Below, in pieces: positions 33,774 through 42,423 of a stretch of 64,000 bases of DNA. This DNA comes from CAVQCJ01 sp963849365 (GTDB taxonomy: Bacteria; Actinomycetota; Actinomycetes; Prado026), in assembly GCA_963849365.1 (NCBI GenBank), contig CAWKHA010000003.1, positions 248,001-312,000 of the forward strand, in the 5' to 3' direction. A program made the translations under genes and the position numbers. The notes below the pieces were generated by a model. The model was given only the letters and a program-made list of their open reading frames with translations, made no database searches and was not told where the DNA came from. Each line of letters opens with the position of its first letter. The stretch's first letter is position 1.

Positions 33774-35787
33774 TCAGAACCCCCAGGCCACCAGGTGCCA
33801 GGAGGCGAGCTGGGCCACGAGCGCGGTCAAGGCGACGGCGAGGGCCGCGTCGCGCGGCTGGATGCGCTTGGCCCACCACTGTCGGATTGCGCCGGCCACC
33901 AGGAGCGCGGCAAGGCACGCTGCGAGGAGCGCCACCACCAGCGGCAGGTGGAGCGTGAGGCGCAAGGGCAGCGCGGACGCGATGCCGCCGAGGAACCCGA
34001 CGTCGACGAGTCCGGGCATCGCCCGGATCATCGCGACGGTGACGAGCGCGCCGAGCGCCCCGGCGACAGCGACGCCGGCGGTGAGACGGCGCCCGGCGCG
34101 GCCGCCCTGCGGCGCGGCGACCGTCGATGGCGGGCGCGTTCCGCGGCGGCGTAACCACGCGGCGCTCGCGGCGACGAGCCATCCGGCCGCCACGATCAGC
34201 ACGAGCGCGAGCAGCGCCCACTGTGCGGCGAGCGGACCGTTCGTGACCGGGTTGAGGTCGAGTCCGCGCCAGCGCGGCGACGGCCCGCGCAGGTCGAGCG
34301 TCTCGCCGTTGTCCGCGAGGAAGACGCCGGGCTGGAACTCGGTCAGCCGGTGCCGAACCGGCGTCCCGTCCTCGCTGGCGTCGAAGTACGGCACGCCGGA
34401 CTCGAGGTAGAACCGCGACGGCGGGCGGTCCGGGCTGATCGCGCCGAGCTGCCCGGCGCGGTAGTAGCCGGTGTATCCGGCCCAGCGGGCGGACTGCGCG
34501 CTGGTCGCCGGCATCGCGACGGCCGCGATCCGGTCGGCCAGCTGCGCGGGCGGCACGAACCTGCCGTCCGGGTCCACGGCATCGGACTGGGTCGGCAGGC
34601 TGACCAGGCGCTGGTAGTACCGGCTGTCCGAGTTGGTGACCAGGTCGCTGAGGATCCCGCCGGCCAGTGCGACCTGCAGGTCGTGGCTGGCGGAGTTGGT
34701 GAGCAGCGCGATGCCGAGCTGCAGCTGCGGGAGCCAGATCAGGTCCGACAGGAAGCCGAACCCTCCGCCGCCGTGGCTGAACAGGTCCAGGTAGTGGCCG
34801 CCGGGCCGGAACCGCGTGCGGACGACGCCGAGGGCGTAGCCGGCGGCCGCGCCTTCGTGGGGCGCCGGAACAGTGCGCATCTCCGCCATACGCGCCGGGT
34901 CGAGGACGGTGCGACCGTCGACGGTGCCGTCGCCGAGCTGGAACCGCAGGAACTCGGCGAGGTCGGCGGAGCTGGTCCACAGCCCGCCCGCCCCGGTCAT
35001 CGGGATGTCCACGGGCTCCGCCACGAACGAGTCGGAGTGACCGACCGCGCGGTCCTTGGCGGCGTGTACCTGGGCCCGGTCGAACGTGCTGTGGTTCATG
35101 CCCAGCGGCGCCAGCAGGGAGTCGTGCATGACGGCCGGGAACGGCTCGCCCCTCACCTGCTCGAGGATGTAGGCAGCGAGGTCGATGCCCAGGTTCGAGT
35201 ACCGCGTAGCCGGTGCCCACCGGGAAGCGCAGCCAGGTGTCGGAGATGGTGCGGACATGCGCGTCGAACGCGCCCGGCTCGGGTTCGTAGTTGTTCCCCA
35301 GTGGTGCCTCGTGGGTGAAGCCCGCCGTGTGGCCCAGCAGCATCCGCAGCGTGATCTTCCGCTCCGGGTGCGACTCGAACGCGCTGTGCACGGTGAAGCC
35401 TGGCAGGTAAGTCGTGATGGGCACGTCGAGGTCGAGGCGCCCGTCCTGCACGGCCTGCATCACGGCCGTCGCCGTGAAGGCCTTGGACATGGACTGCACG
35501 CTGAACAGGGTGTCGACCGTGACGGGCCTGCTGCCGCTGCCGTCGGTGGTCCCGAAGGCCTGCTGCCACAGGACGTGCTGGCCGTCGACCACGACAACGG
35601 CCAGGCCGGGGATGTGCTGCTCCTTCATCAGCTCGGGGATCTGAGCCTGGTACCTCGCGATGACCTCGGCGACGCCGTCGGGCTGGGCGGTCGGCGCCGC
35701 GACGGCGGCTGCACCGCCCGATGTCGTCGTGAGGAGTACTCCGAGTACGAGGGAAACCGCCGCGCGCGCTGATCTCCGCGCGACCAT
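33774..35787 (-). pseudogene. serine hydrolase (beta-lactamase/penicillin-binding fold), frameshifted at YxN motif
   Basis: A signal peptide (ARAAVSLVLGVLLTTTSGGAAA) leads into a class C beta-lactamase-type domain with the nucleophile motif SMSKAFTA. After FPVGTGYA an extra C at 35202/35203 shifts the frame precisely before YSNLGIDLAAYILEQ, the second catalytic motif. The rest continues in the second frame: a long domain with HGGGGFGFLSDL (the third motif HxG), then four membrane spans at the C-terminus. Repaired length is about 670 residues. Likely a cell-envelope peptidase or esterase once. Confidence 0.8.
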
Positions 35788-36063
35788 GGGCCACCTCCGG
35801 ACCAACTCGGTCACCCGCGCTCGACGACGTCGGACCCGCGGGGGCCACAACTCACCACCACGCACGCTCGCACCGAGTTCCGCCAGCGACCAGGGCCGTT
35901 AGACCCTCGCCGACAGGAAGGCGCACCTACTGCCGGATCTGGCGCCCCACCGACCCGCCCCTGGCCGGGCACATCGGTGCGGGGTTCCCAGATCGCGGGG
36001 TTGCTGTGCCGACCGTCCAAGTCCGGGCTCCCCCGAGAGCCTGCTGGATGCAACAGTTGGCTC
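35788..36063. other. intergenic, no gene seen
   Basis: Between the broken hydrolase and the SRPBCC gene, transcribed away from each other. Contains a TACTGCCGGATCTGGCGCC motif similar to the dispersed repeats at 27.6 and 37.3 kb. Confidence 0.4.
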
Positions 36064-36525
36064 ATGAACGGGCGACCGGGCGGACTGATGCTGAGACTCC
36101 AGTGTGTGCTGGATGTGCCGCCCGCAGGGATCTTCCCGATGATGACCGAGCCGACCGAGCTGGTTAGGTGGTGGGGGCCACGCGGATTCACAATGCCCGA
36201 AGTGGAGCTCAACCTCGAAGTCGGCGGGGCCCACCGCTTGGCCATGCAGCCACCCGATGGAGATCTGTTCCATATCTCTGGCGAGTTCCAAGAGATCGAC
36301 TCCCCCGCACGCCTGGTCTACACATTCATATATGAGGAGCCCACCCCCGACGACCTGCCGACAGTCGTCACCCTCGAGCTCGTAGCCCGTGGCGACGCTA
36401 CGGAGGTCTCGCTCACGCAGGGCATGTTCGCGACGGATGAGCGTCTGTCCTTGCACCGGCACGGCTGGACGGACAGCTTCGAGAAGTTGCGAGAGGTCCT
36501 CCGACAGCCTCCTACGAGCAAGTAG
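36064..36525 (+). CDS. SRPBCC-family protein (AHSA1-type)
   Basis: About 153 residues in a helix-grip lipid/ligand-binding fold. It has LRLQCVLDVPPAGIF, then TELVRWWGPRGFTMPEVELNLEVGGAHRLAM, and a C-terminal helix with RHGWTDSFEKLREVL. Start is uncertain: ATG at 36064 or 36088 (MLRLQCV); both lack a strong ribosome site. The WWGPRGF motif is characteristic of the AHSA1 group. Ligand unknown. Intact. Confidence 0.75.
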   Translation: MNGRPGGLMLRLQCVLDVPPAGIFPMMTEPTELVRWWGPRGFTMPEVELNLEVGGAHRLAMQPPDGDLFHISGEFQEIDSPARLVYTFIYEEPTPDDLPTVVTLELVARGDATEVSLTQGMFATDERLSLHRHGWTDSFEKLREVLRQPPTSK

Positions 36526-36589
36526 CCTGCCTGACGAAACCGCGGCTGCTGCCGGATCTGATCAACCCGGTAGGCACTTCGGGGCGGTC

Positions 36590-36751
36590 TCACGGCCGAA
36601 CCAACCACCCTCCGCTGATGGACGAGTTCGGGGCACGGGCACGACCACGAGCTGTTCGATGGGGGCCCGCCACTCTCAGGTGCCGAAAGGCGACAATCAC
36701 GCCGACCGCCAGCAGCACCCCGCCCACAATTTGCCTACCCCGATGACTCAT
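36590..36751 (-). CDS. possible small membrane protein
   Basis: A 53-residue frame from ATG at 36751: MSHRGRQIVGGVLLAVGVIV, then AFRHLRVAG and a basic tail. One clear hydrophobic span near residues 8-24 with a positive N-terminus suggests a small inner-membrane protein. The frame is the only non-shadow candidate in this stretch; no strong ribosome site. Confidence 0.3.
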   Translation of the reverse strand: MSHRGRQIVGGVLLAVGVIVAFRHLRVAGPHRTARGRARAPNSSISGGWLVRP

Positions 36752-36901
36752 GTTCCCGCCCTGATCCCAGGTGGCTCGTCGTCTGAATCTAGCCTCGCGA
36801 AACCTGCGGCCGGACGGCGCCTAGGTGCTCGCCAGGGGAAGCATCCCGGCGGCGTGCCGCACGGACTCTGATGCGGGTTGACCGCGCCTCGGGACGGCAC
36901 C

Positions 36902-36920
36902 GAACGGCATTCCTGAGGGG
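36902..36920. repeat. 19-bp dispersed direct repeat, copy 2
   Basis: GAACGGCATTCCTGAGGGG, identical to 28368-28386. It lies 40 bases from the end of the small 50-residue gene. Confidence 0.5.
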
Positions 36921-36959
36921 CGCGACGTTCGGGCGCTGCGCGGCCTTTCGGGATGGTGC

Positions 36960-37112
36960 CTACCCGACGCGCCTGGCGAAGATCGCGTTGATCTCGTCCA
37001 GATGGGAGTCCGAGCCGGCCCGGGCGACGGCACGGTCCCAGGCGCGCTGGTAGTGCCGCTCGGCGCTGCGGTCATGAGCGGTCGAACGAAGACGGGAGAA
37101 CATGCGGATCAT
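36960..37112 (-). CDS. 50-residue protein with strong ribosome site
   Basis: ATG at 37112, preceded by AAGGAGGG (37120-37127) at ideal spacing, opens MIRMFSRLRSTAHDRSAERH. The C-terminal half reads YQRAWDRAVARAG SDSHLDEINAIFARRVG (WDRAVARAG then HLDEINAIF). The mostly helical, basic protein resembles short actinobacterial proteins of unknown function. The ribosome site is among the best in the accessory region, so the call is stronger than size alone would allow. Confidence 0.6.
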   Translation of the reverse strand: MIRMFSRLRSTAHDRSAERHYQRAWDRAVARAGSDSHLDEINAIFARRVG

Positions 37113-37127
37113 CGCGTGTCCCTCCTT

Positions 37128-37733
37128 CAGGTGATGGCCCTACCCGATACCGGGTCGATCTCGCGGTCACCTGAGAGAACGCTCTCGAGAGGGCCGCTTG
37201 TTCGCTGCGCAGGGTGTGGCGTGGCTCACACACGACTGCGGGGACGGCCAGGTCAAGCGCACACATCGGCACATCGCGGGCTCCCAGCTGATGCCGGATC
37301 CAGTCAGCCCGCGAACGGCGCATCGGAGCCGTCCTAACCCCTGGTGCCGGGGCGTTGAGGCCGCGCCTTCTCGCATCTGTCCGTGAGCAGCCACCACTCT
37401 GACAAGTCTGATCATCTTCTGCATCTTCTGCCTCTCGGTCCTGACGTCACCGTTGATTCAGAGCTCTGGTCAGGTGGACCTACACGGGTGTAGCACGGGC
37501 GGATCTTCGACCCATCCGGGACGAGGTCCAGCACGGAGCGCCTGCCCACCCTTGCGGGCGACGGCCTTCGCCGGGAGGACTTCGACGGTCGAGGCAGTAC
37601 GGGCACTACTTCACACACATCTACACCAAGCAGCAGGAAGCGCGGATGAATCAGCCCTAGAGCGGCACTTCGGCGCGGATGTCCCAGTTGCTGCCTTCAC
37701 GCGCACGGACGGGCGGGCCGGATCGGCTCCGGC
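37128..37733. other. gene-free stretch with dispersed-repeat copy
   Basis: No convincing gene over 600 bases. At 37292-37319 it carries TGCCGGATCCAGTCAGCCCG plus eight matching bases of the repeat at 27617. Confidence 0.4.
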
Positions 37734-38274
37734 TTAGGCGAGCCCGAGGCGCTGGTCGGCCAGGGCCAGCCGGGCCCCGGTGCTTTCGTATCTGAGCCGG
37801 GCCACCGCGGCCGAAATCCCGGCGGTCGGCCGGCCCGACAACTCGATCTGCCCGCCGGGCTTGACTGTCACCGCGTTATTCGGCACGAGGTTCCTGGCCA
37901 CGGCCGCGATGGTCTCGACGCCCTTACAGGACACGGAATCGGCGACGTGGTCCAGGTCAACGAGATGGACCTTCGATCTCCAGGCCGACCGTGCCGACCG
38001 CAGATTCGGCGAGCGCCGCATCACATGAGTGCGCATAGGCAGCATCAACGGTCAGAGGTTCGGCGTGATCAACGCCATCCTTCGCGAAAGCATTGACAAC
38101 GGCCATAAAGGGCCCCACCAGGTCCGGGCCGGCGGCACACGGCGTCTCAGCCATCGTCGCCCTGCCGGCTCGCGGGCCGTCGGCCAGCAGCCGCCACAGC
38201 TCCTCCCAGGCCCGCATCCCCTCGCGCAGCCTGCGGATGCGGAAGAACTCGTTCGGCGCGTGCAGCCTCTCCAT
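37734..38274 (-). pseudogene. M20-peptidase C-terminal remnant plus unrecognised broken frame
   Basis: The first 33 residues (MERLHAPNEFFRIRRLREGMRAWEELW) match the very end of M20-family dipeptidases (the HxPNEFF motif). Then follows a segment I do not recognise (AAGPDLVGPFMAVVNAFAKDGVDH). It breaks near 37960, after which another frame continues with DHVADSVSCKGVETIAAVARNLVPNNAVTV to ADQRLGLA. Its reading quality suggests real ancestral coding sequence. It lies just downstream of the ECF pseudogene's stop. Confidence 0.4.
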
Positions 38275-38287
38275 GGCCCGGTGCTGG

Positions 38288-39303
38288 CTACCGGCTCGGG
38301 AGCGAGCGCGGTAGCCCGAACCACGGCAGCACGCTGGCCTCGAAGCGGGTCATGGCGCAGATCTGGTCGCCGGCCAGGGTGAGCACGTAGAAGGCCGGTC
38401 GCGTGGCGGATGTCGGCCGGGCCGCGCAGGTATGCCCCGAACGCGGGCTGGCCGTTGGCTCGGGTCGGGACGAGGTCGAACCTGCGGCCCGCGGCGAACT
38501 GGCGGGCGCAGTAGCGGGCCACGACGTCTCGGCCCTCGTATCCGAAGGGCTCCGGCGGCATCGCGATGAAGACGTCGTCGGTCAGCAGGGCCACCAGCGC
38601 GTCGAGGTCGGCCGACTCCCACGCGCGGGCGAACTTGGCCACGATCGCGTCCTCGGCGGGTGAGCCTGCGGCGGGCGGCGGCTGGTGGCCGGCGGCCGGC
38701 TGCTGCCGGCGCTGCAGGCTGGCGCGGGCTCGTTTGAGGGCGCTGTTGACCGATTCGACGGTCACCTCCAGCATGCCGGCCACCTCGCTGGCGTGGAATC
38801 CGAGGACGTCGCGCAAGATGAGGACGGCGACCTGGCGTGGCGGCAGCAGCTGCAGGGCGGTCACGAAGGCCAGCGAGATGGCTTCGGTCTGCTCGTAGCG
38901 GGCCTCCGGCCCGGGCGGCACGGCCGGCGGCGCCCTCGAGGAGGGCGTCAGGAAACGGCTGCAGCCAGACGGGCTCGTCGCGCGGGGTCGGCACGGGCGG
39001 TTCGAACTGAGACACGTCCCACTCCCTGGCCGGGCGCCGGCTCGCTGCGCGGCGCGCGTTGAGGCACCGGTTGGTGGCGATCTTGTACAGCCAGGTGCGC
39101 AGCGAGGCGCGTTCCTCAGTGAACCCGCCGATGCCTTGCCAGGCGGCCAGCATCGTCTCCTGGACGGCGTCCTCGGCGTCGGCGAAGGATCCGAGCATCC
39201 GGTAGCAGTGCACCTGCAGCTCCCGCCGGTGCGGCCCGGTCAGCTCCCGGAACGCCTCGCCATCTCCGGCCCGTGCCCGTGAGAGCAGATCGGCTGTCAC
39301 CAT
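38288..39303 (-). pseudogene. ECF sigma factor with C-terminal SnoaL-like domain, two frameshifts
   Basis: Region 2 is MVTADLLSRARAGDGEAFRELTGPHRRELQVHCYRMLGSFADAEDAVQETMLAAW. A shift near 38930 (GCCGCCGGCC, one base extra) leads to the region-4 frame (VAVLILRDVLGFHASEVAGMLEVTVESVNSALKRARA). A SnoaL-like domain follows (FARAWESADLDALVALLTDDVF). A second extra base near 38397 precedes AFYVLTLAGDQICAMTRFEA and the natural end RSLPSR. This is a SigJ/ECF41-type architecture, normally autoregulated by its C-terminal domain. Confidence 0.75.
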
Positions 39304-39348
39304 CCTGCGCGCCTTCCTTCCGCATCACGTGGCGCTTCCACCCGGTAT

Positions 39349-39413
39349 ATACACCGCCCGGGGGGCGAACTGGGCGGCTCGCGGGCGCCCAGTTTCCCGG
39401 CGCCGCGGTGTAT
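39349..39413. repeat. nested inverted repeat upstream of the ECF gene
   Basis: Outer arms ATACACCGC (39349-39357) and GCGGTGTAT (39405-39413); inner arms AACTGGGCG (39368-39376) and CGCCCAGTT (39386-39394) around GCTCGCGGG. It lies between the broken ECF gene start (39303) and the MFS remnant. Could be an autoregulatory site or a recombination scar. Confidence 0.5.
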
Positions 39414-39433
39414 GCATCACCGACCGCCCCCCC

Positions 39434-39607
39434 GAGGGCTACCAGTCCGCCTTCCTGGCCTGCGCCGTGCTGGCCGGGATCGGCCTGGCGCTGGCGTTCG
39501 TGCTCCCCGCTCGACCGCGGAAGCCAGCCCGCGAGCTGCCAGAGCCGGACCCGGCGGCCGATGCCGCTGCCGCAGGAGACGTGGTGATCAGGTCAGGAAC
39601 GAAATGA
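39434..39607 (+). pseudogene. MFS transporter C-terminal remnant
   Basis: Only the last membrane segment survives: EGYQSAFLACAVLAGIGLALAFVLPARPRK, the typical end of a DHA2-type exporter, followed by an acidic tail to the stop. All upstream spans are gone and the DNA before it is the inverted repeat. A frame opens at 39329 but its first part is not transporter-like. Confidence 0.65.
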
Positions 39608-39688
39608 GCGAACGGCGCACCGATTCTTACCACCCGCGCCGCCTGCGGCGGCGATAGCTGACAGCACCAATCAGAAGGGGAGCAGACC

Positions 39689-39937
39689 ATGACCATCCAC
39701 GAATACCTCATGAAAGCCGTCCAGGATGACGCCCGGCGGGCCGGCGAACGAGACCGGCTGCTCCTCGAGGCACGGCGGGCTCGCAGGGCGCGCCGCCAGC
39801 GTCTGGTTCCCGCTGCTCCAGCGAGGCGCCGAACCGAAATGGGAAAGATCGTCGTGAGCGAGAACGTCACGCTCGACGGAGTCATCCAGGACCCGGCCGT
39901 GACGAAGGCTTCAGGGCCGGCGGCTGGGTCGGCCTGA
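39689..39937 (+). CDS. small basic protein fused in frame to the dihydrofolate-reductase remnant
   Basis: ATG at 39689 has AAGGGGAG eight bases upstream. It reads MTIHEYLMKAVQDDARRAGE, then a Arg-rich helix (RDRLLLEARRARRARRQR), matching a common family of short actinobacterial proteins. Instead of stopping, the frame continues through GAAATG into the DHFR-like gene (MGKIVVSENVTLDGVIQDPA) until that gene's frameshift. The first 50 residues are credible on their own; function unknown. Confidence 0.5.
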   Translation: MTIHEYLMKAVQDDARRAGERDRLLLEARRARRARRQRLVPAAPARRRTEMGKIVVSENVTLDGVIQDPAVTKASGPAAGSA

Positions 39938-40411
39938 TCGGAAATAGCCCGCAGCTTGCCAAGCTCGCGCTCGACGAGGCGCTGGCCGCCGGGGCCTTCC
40001 TGCTGGGCCGGCGAAGCTACGAGTGGCTCGCCGCGCGGTGGCCATCACGCAGCGGTGAGCTGGCGGACAGGCTGAACAGCCTGCCCAAGTACGTCGTGTC
40101 CACGACCCTCGCCAATCCCGCCTGGAACAACTCGACAGTCCTCAAGGGCGACGTGCTTAACGAGGTCTCGACGCTGAAGCAGCAAATAGACGGGGACATC
40201 GTCATCGTCGGCAGCTTTCAGCTCGTACGCACGCTGATCGAGCACGACCTGGTCGACGAGCTGCGGCTGAAGATCTTCCCGGTCGCCCTCGGGGTCGGCG
40301 AGCGCCTGTTCGGCGAGACCAGCGACAAGAACACCCATGCGCCTCCTCGACACCCAGACCCTCGAGGGCGGCATCGCCTACCTCACCTACCAATCTGTTC
40401 AGGACGCCTAG
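39839..40411 (+). pseudogene. dihydrofolate-reductase-like (RibD C-terminal) protein, two indels
   Basis: Starts MGKIVVSENVTLDGVIQDPA, loses one base near 39898 (GCCGTGACG where GCCGGTGACG restores AGDEGF), and continues GLIGNSPQLAKLALDEALAAGAFLLGRRSYEWLAARW and VIVGSFQLVRTLIEHDLVDELRLKIFP. It gains one base near 40340 before the natural end EGGIAYLTYQSVQDA. The stop codon TAG forms part of the IS1380 target duplication. The family is often linked to ECF factors like the one at 38.3-39.3 kb. Confidence 0.75.
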
Positions 40412-42024
40412 CCTCGATCATTCGTGATCTTGTCGGGTCGTCGTTGTGGGGGTCGGGTTCGGTGTCGATCGGCTTTGGGTGTGACTGATCGGCGGCGTTC
40501 GTGTCGCCGCTTGTCCGGTGATCGCTCGTTGGGCTGGTGCGGGCTGTCAGTTGAGTGCGTGCAGGCGCGTGTGGCCGGCGGCGACGAGGTCGGCCCAGGG
40601 CCAGCCTCGGGGTAGTCGAAGCCAATGGCGCCGTCCGGTGGTGACGATCCGGCCGGCGACGTGCAGGACGCGCAGCCGGAGCCGTTTGGGTTCCCAGAAC
40701 CTCGCGATGCTGCCGTGGAAGGCGAGGGTCTGGGTCCAGGTCAGCAGTTCGGTGGCGAGTTGGACGAGTTCGAGCCAGATCGCGTTCTTGGTGAACTCGT
40801 GCAGCGGCAGGTTGCGCAGCCCGCAGTCCTTCAGCCCGCGGATGCGGTCTTCGGCGCGGGCGCGCATCCGGTGCCGCAGCTCCAGCTCGGCGATCCGCCC
40901 ACCGGCGGTGTTGGTCGCGAAGCAGGTGATCCGCCAGCCGTCGTCGTCGGTGGTCCGCAGCTGCGCGCCGGGATGGGGTCGTTCCCGGCGGGCGATGATC
41001 CGCATCCCGGCCGGCCAGCCCAGGTGGGTGTCGGGCAGGTAGCGGGTGATCTCGGCGACCTGCGCCCCGTCCCGCTTCTCCCCATCGACGTCGATCGCCG
41101 AGCGCCACGCGCAGCGCGGCAGCGCAGCCAGCGCGTCCAGCACCGGCTGGCGGGCATAGACCCCAACCGAGTACTCCAGCCGCAAGCCGGTGATGTGGTG
41201 GCGGCCCTGCACGCCGGCGCCGGTGTCACCGCGGACCAGCACCCGCCCTCGGGTCTGCTCGGGGAGTTGGGCGAGCGCCGCGTCGAGCACCGCGATCTGG
41301 TCGGCGGCGTCGTTGGCGTTCGCCCGCCCCTGACGCAGCAGCGCGGCCAGCGGCTCCCCGGTGCCCTGGACACCGTGGTCGACGAAGGCCAGCAGCGGGT
41401 GGAACCCGAAGGTCCGCTTGAACGTCGGGGTCGCGCCTTCCTTCTCCGAGTGGGCGAGCACGATCGTCGCGTCCAGGTCCACCACCACGGGACCGGTGTC
41501 GAGCACCGGCGACCGGTGCGCCCATACCGTCTCCCGCGCGGCTGCACGAGCGGAGCGGATCGCCGCGAGCGCGGCCTCGACATCACCGGCCAGGGTGTCG
41601 ACCAGCCGGGACACCGTCGGATCCGACGCGACCGCACCGAACAGGTCCGGCTGCGCGCGGACCACGGCCAGATCCGCCAGGCAGTCCCCGCCGAGCGCAA
41701 TAGCGACCGCGAGGTCGAGCACGACCTTGCCCGGATCGTGCACCGACCCACGAGCCCGCCACGGCGCCAGCGCGGCCGACAAGCCACCGGCCAGACCGGA
41801 CACGCCTGCCGCGTCGATGAGCAGCGACGCACCGGCCGAACACAGCAGCGACTCGCTGCCCGTGACTACCCGAAGCCTTTTCGACCGCCCGTTACTCTTC
41901 ACCTACGGAGTGCCTTCCCGCTCGGGGTTCTTGGACCTTCGACAAGCCCAAGTTTCCCAAGCAGGACAGGCACTTCCGTGCTTCTACCGCCCGTGTCGAG
42001 CAGCAAGATCACGAGAAGGCGAGG
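40412..42024. mobile_element. IS1380-family insertion sequence, complete, 1613 bp
   Basis: The ends are inverted repeats: CCTCGATCATTCGTGATCTTG on the left and, on the other strand at the right end, CCTCGCCTTCTCGTGATCTTG (16 or so of 21 match; key shared parts CCTCG and TCGTGATCTTG). Both sides are flanked by CTAG (40408-40411 and 42025-42028), a 4-bp target duplication. The element sits exactly at the DHFR-like gene's stop codon, so the duplication kept the stop. Confidence 0.9.
40547..41902 (-). CDS. IS1380-family transposase
   Basis: A 451-residue DDE-type transposase. It has VVVDLDATIVLAHSEKEGA (first Asp), then RVLVRGDTGAGVQ and the C-terminal part with RAEDRIRGLKDCGLRNLPLHEF and LATELLTWTQTLAF. 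The YREK-like region in other families is here AEDRIRGLKDCG. GTG start. The frame is intact and both IS ends are present, so the element may still be mobile. It is oriented opposite to the DHFR-like gene it abuts. Confidence 0.92.
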   Translation of the reverse strand: MKSNGRSKRLRVVTGSESLLCSAGASLLIDAAGVSGLAGGLSAALAPWRARGSVHDPGKVVLDLAVAIALGGDCLADLAVVRAQPDLFGAVASDPTVSRLVDTLAGDVEAALAAIRSARAAARETVWAHRSPVLDTGPVVVDLDATIVLAHSEKEGATPTFKRTFGFHPLLAFVDHGVQGTGEPLAALLRQGRANANDAADQIAVLDAALAQLPEQTRGRVLVRGDTGAGVQGRHHITGLRLEYSVGVYARQPVLDALAALPRCAWRSAIDVDGEKRDGAQVAEITRYLPDTHLGWPAGMRIIARRERPHPGAQLRTTDDDGWRITCFATNTAGGRIAELELRHRMRARAEDRIRGLKDCGLRNLPLHEFTKNAIWLELVQLATELLTWTQTLAFHGSIARFWEPKRLRLRVLHVAGRIVTTGRRHWLRLPRGWPWADLVAAGHTRLHALN

Positions 42025-42208
42025 CTAGCGGCGTCAGACGGCGCTAGCGTTTCCGAAATGCTTGCGGGCGCTTCCCGCGGGCAGGCATCCGGGAGAGCGC
42101 CTCAACCTGCGAAGACACCCAGCAGCTGCGAGCGTTGCGGCCTCGAGGGACGAAGGTCAAGAACCGCCACGCGGGCCGCATAATGCCGGGACTGGGGCGG
42201 GCCCAACC

Positions 42209-42398
42209 CCCGGGGGGGTGAGGTCGACACGGGCCAACGACCGACTTCCAGGACCGGCCACTAATCGGCTTTTTCGGGGACCTGCGAGGGCGTGGCTACT
42301 CTCCGTGACCGTTAACGCAACGACCTGTGAGCGGGGGGGATCTTTCGGACGGGCCGGTCATGGGGGGGTTGGTCGTTGCCGTGTCGACCCGACCCCCG
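42209..42398. repeat. MITE-like inverted repeat, about 190 bp
   Basis: GGTCGACACGG-CAACGACC arms: left 42222-42242, right 42371-42389, identical apart from two bases (GC) extra in the left. Outside these, CCCGGGGGGG and CCCCCGG-type stretches also pair, and inside GGACCGGCC pairs with GGCCGGTC. No coding frame lies within. No matching full-length IS is in the window. Confidence 0.5.
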
Positions 42399-42423
42399 GT
42401 GGCCGTTAGACCAGGTGTGGCAG

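Noticed and set aside
37381..37440. CRISPR-like short repeats (TCTTCTGCATCTTCTGC)
   Set aside because: Only two imperfect 8-base units with no spacers; simple sequence.
42181..42420. Possible tRNA or rRNA piece in the G-rich stretch
   Set aside because: No cloverleaf or conserved TTCGA loop; the pairing is explained by the inverted repeat.
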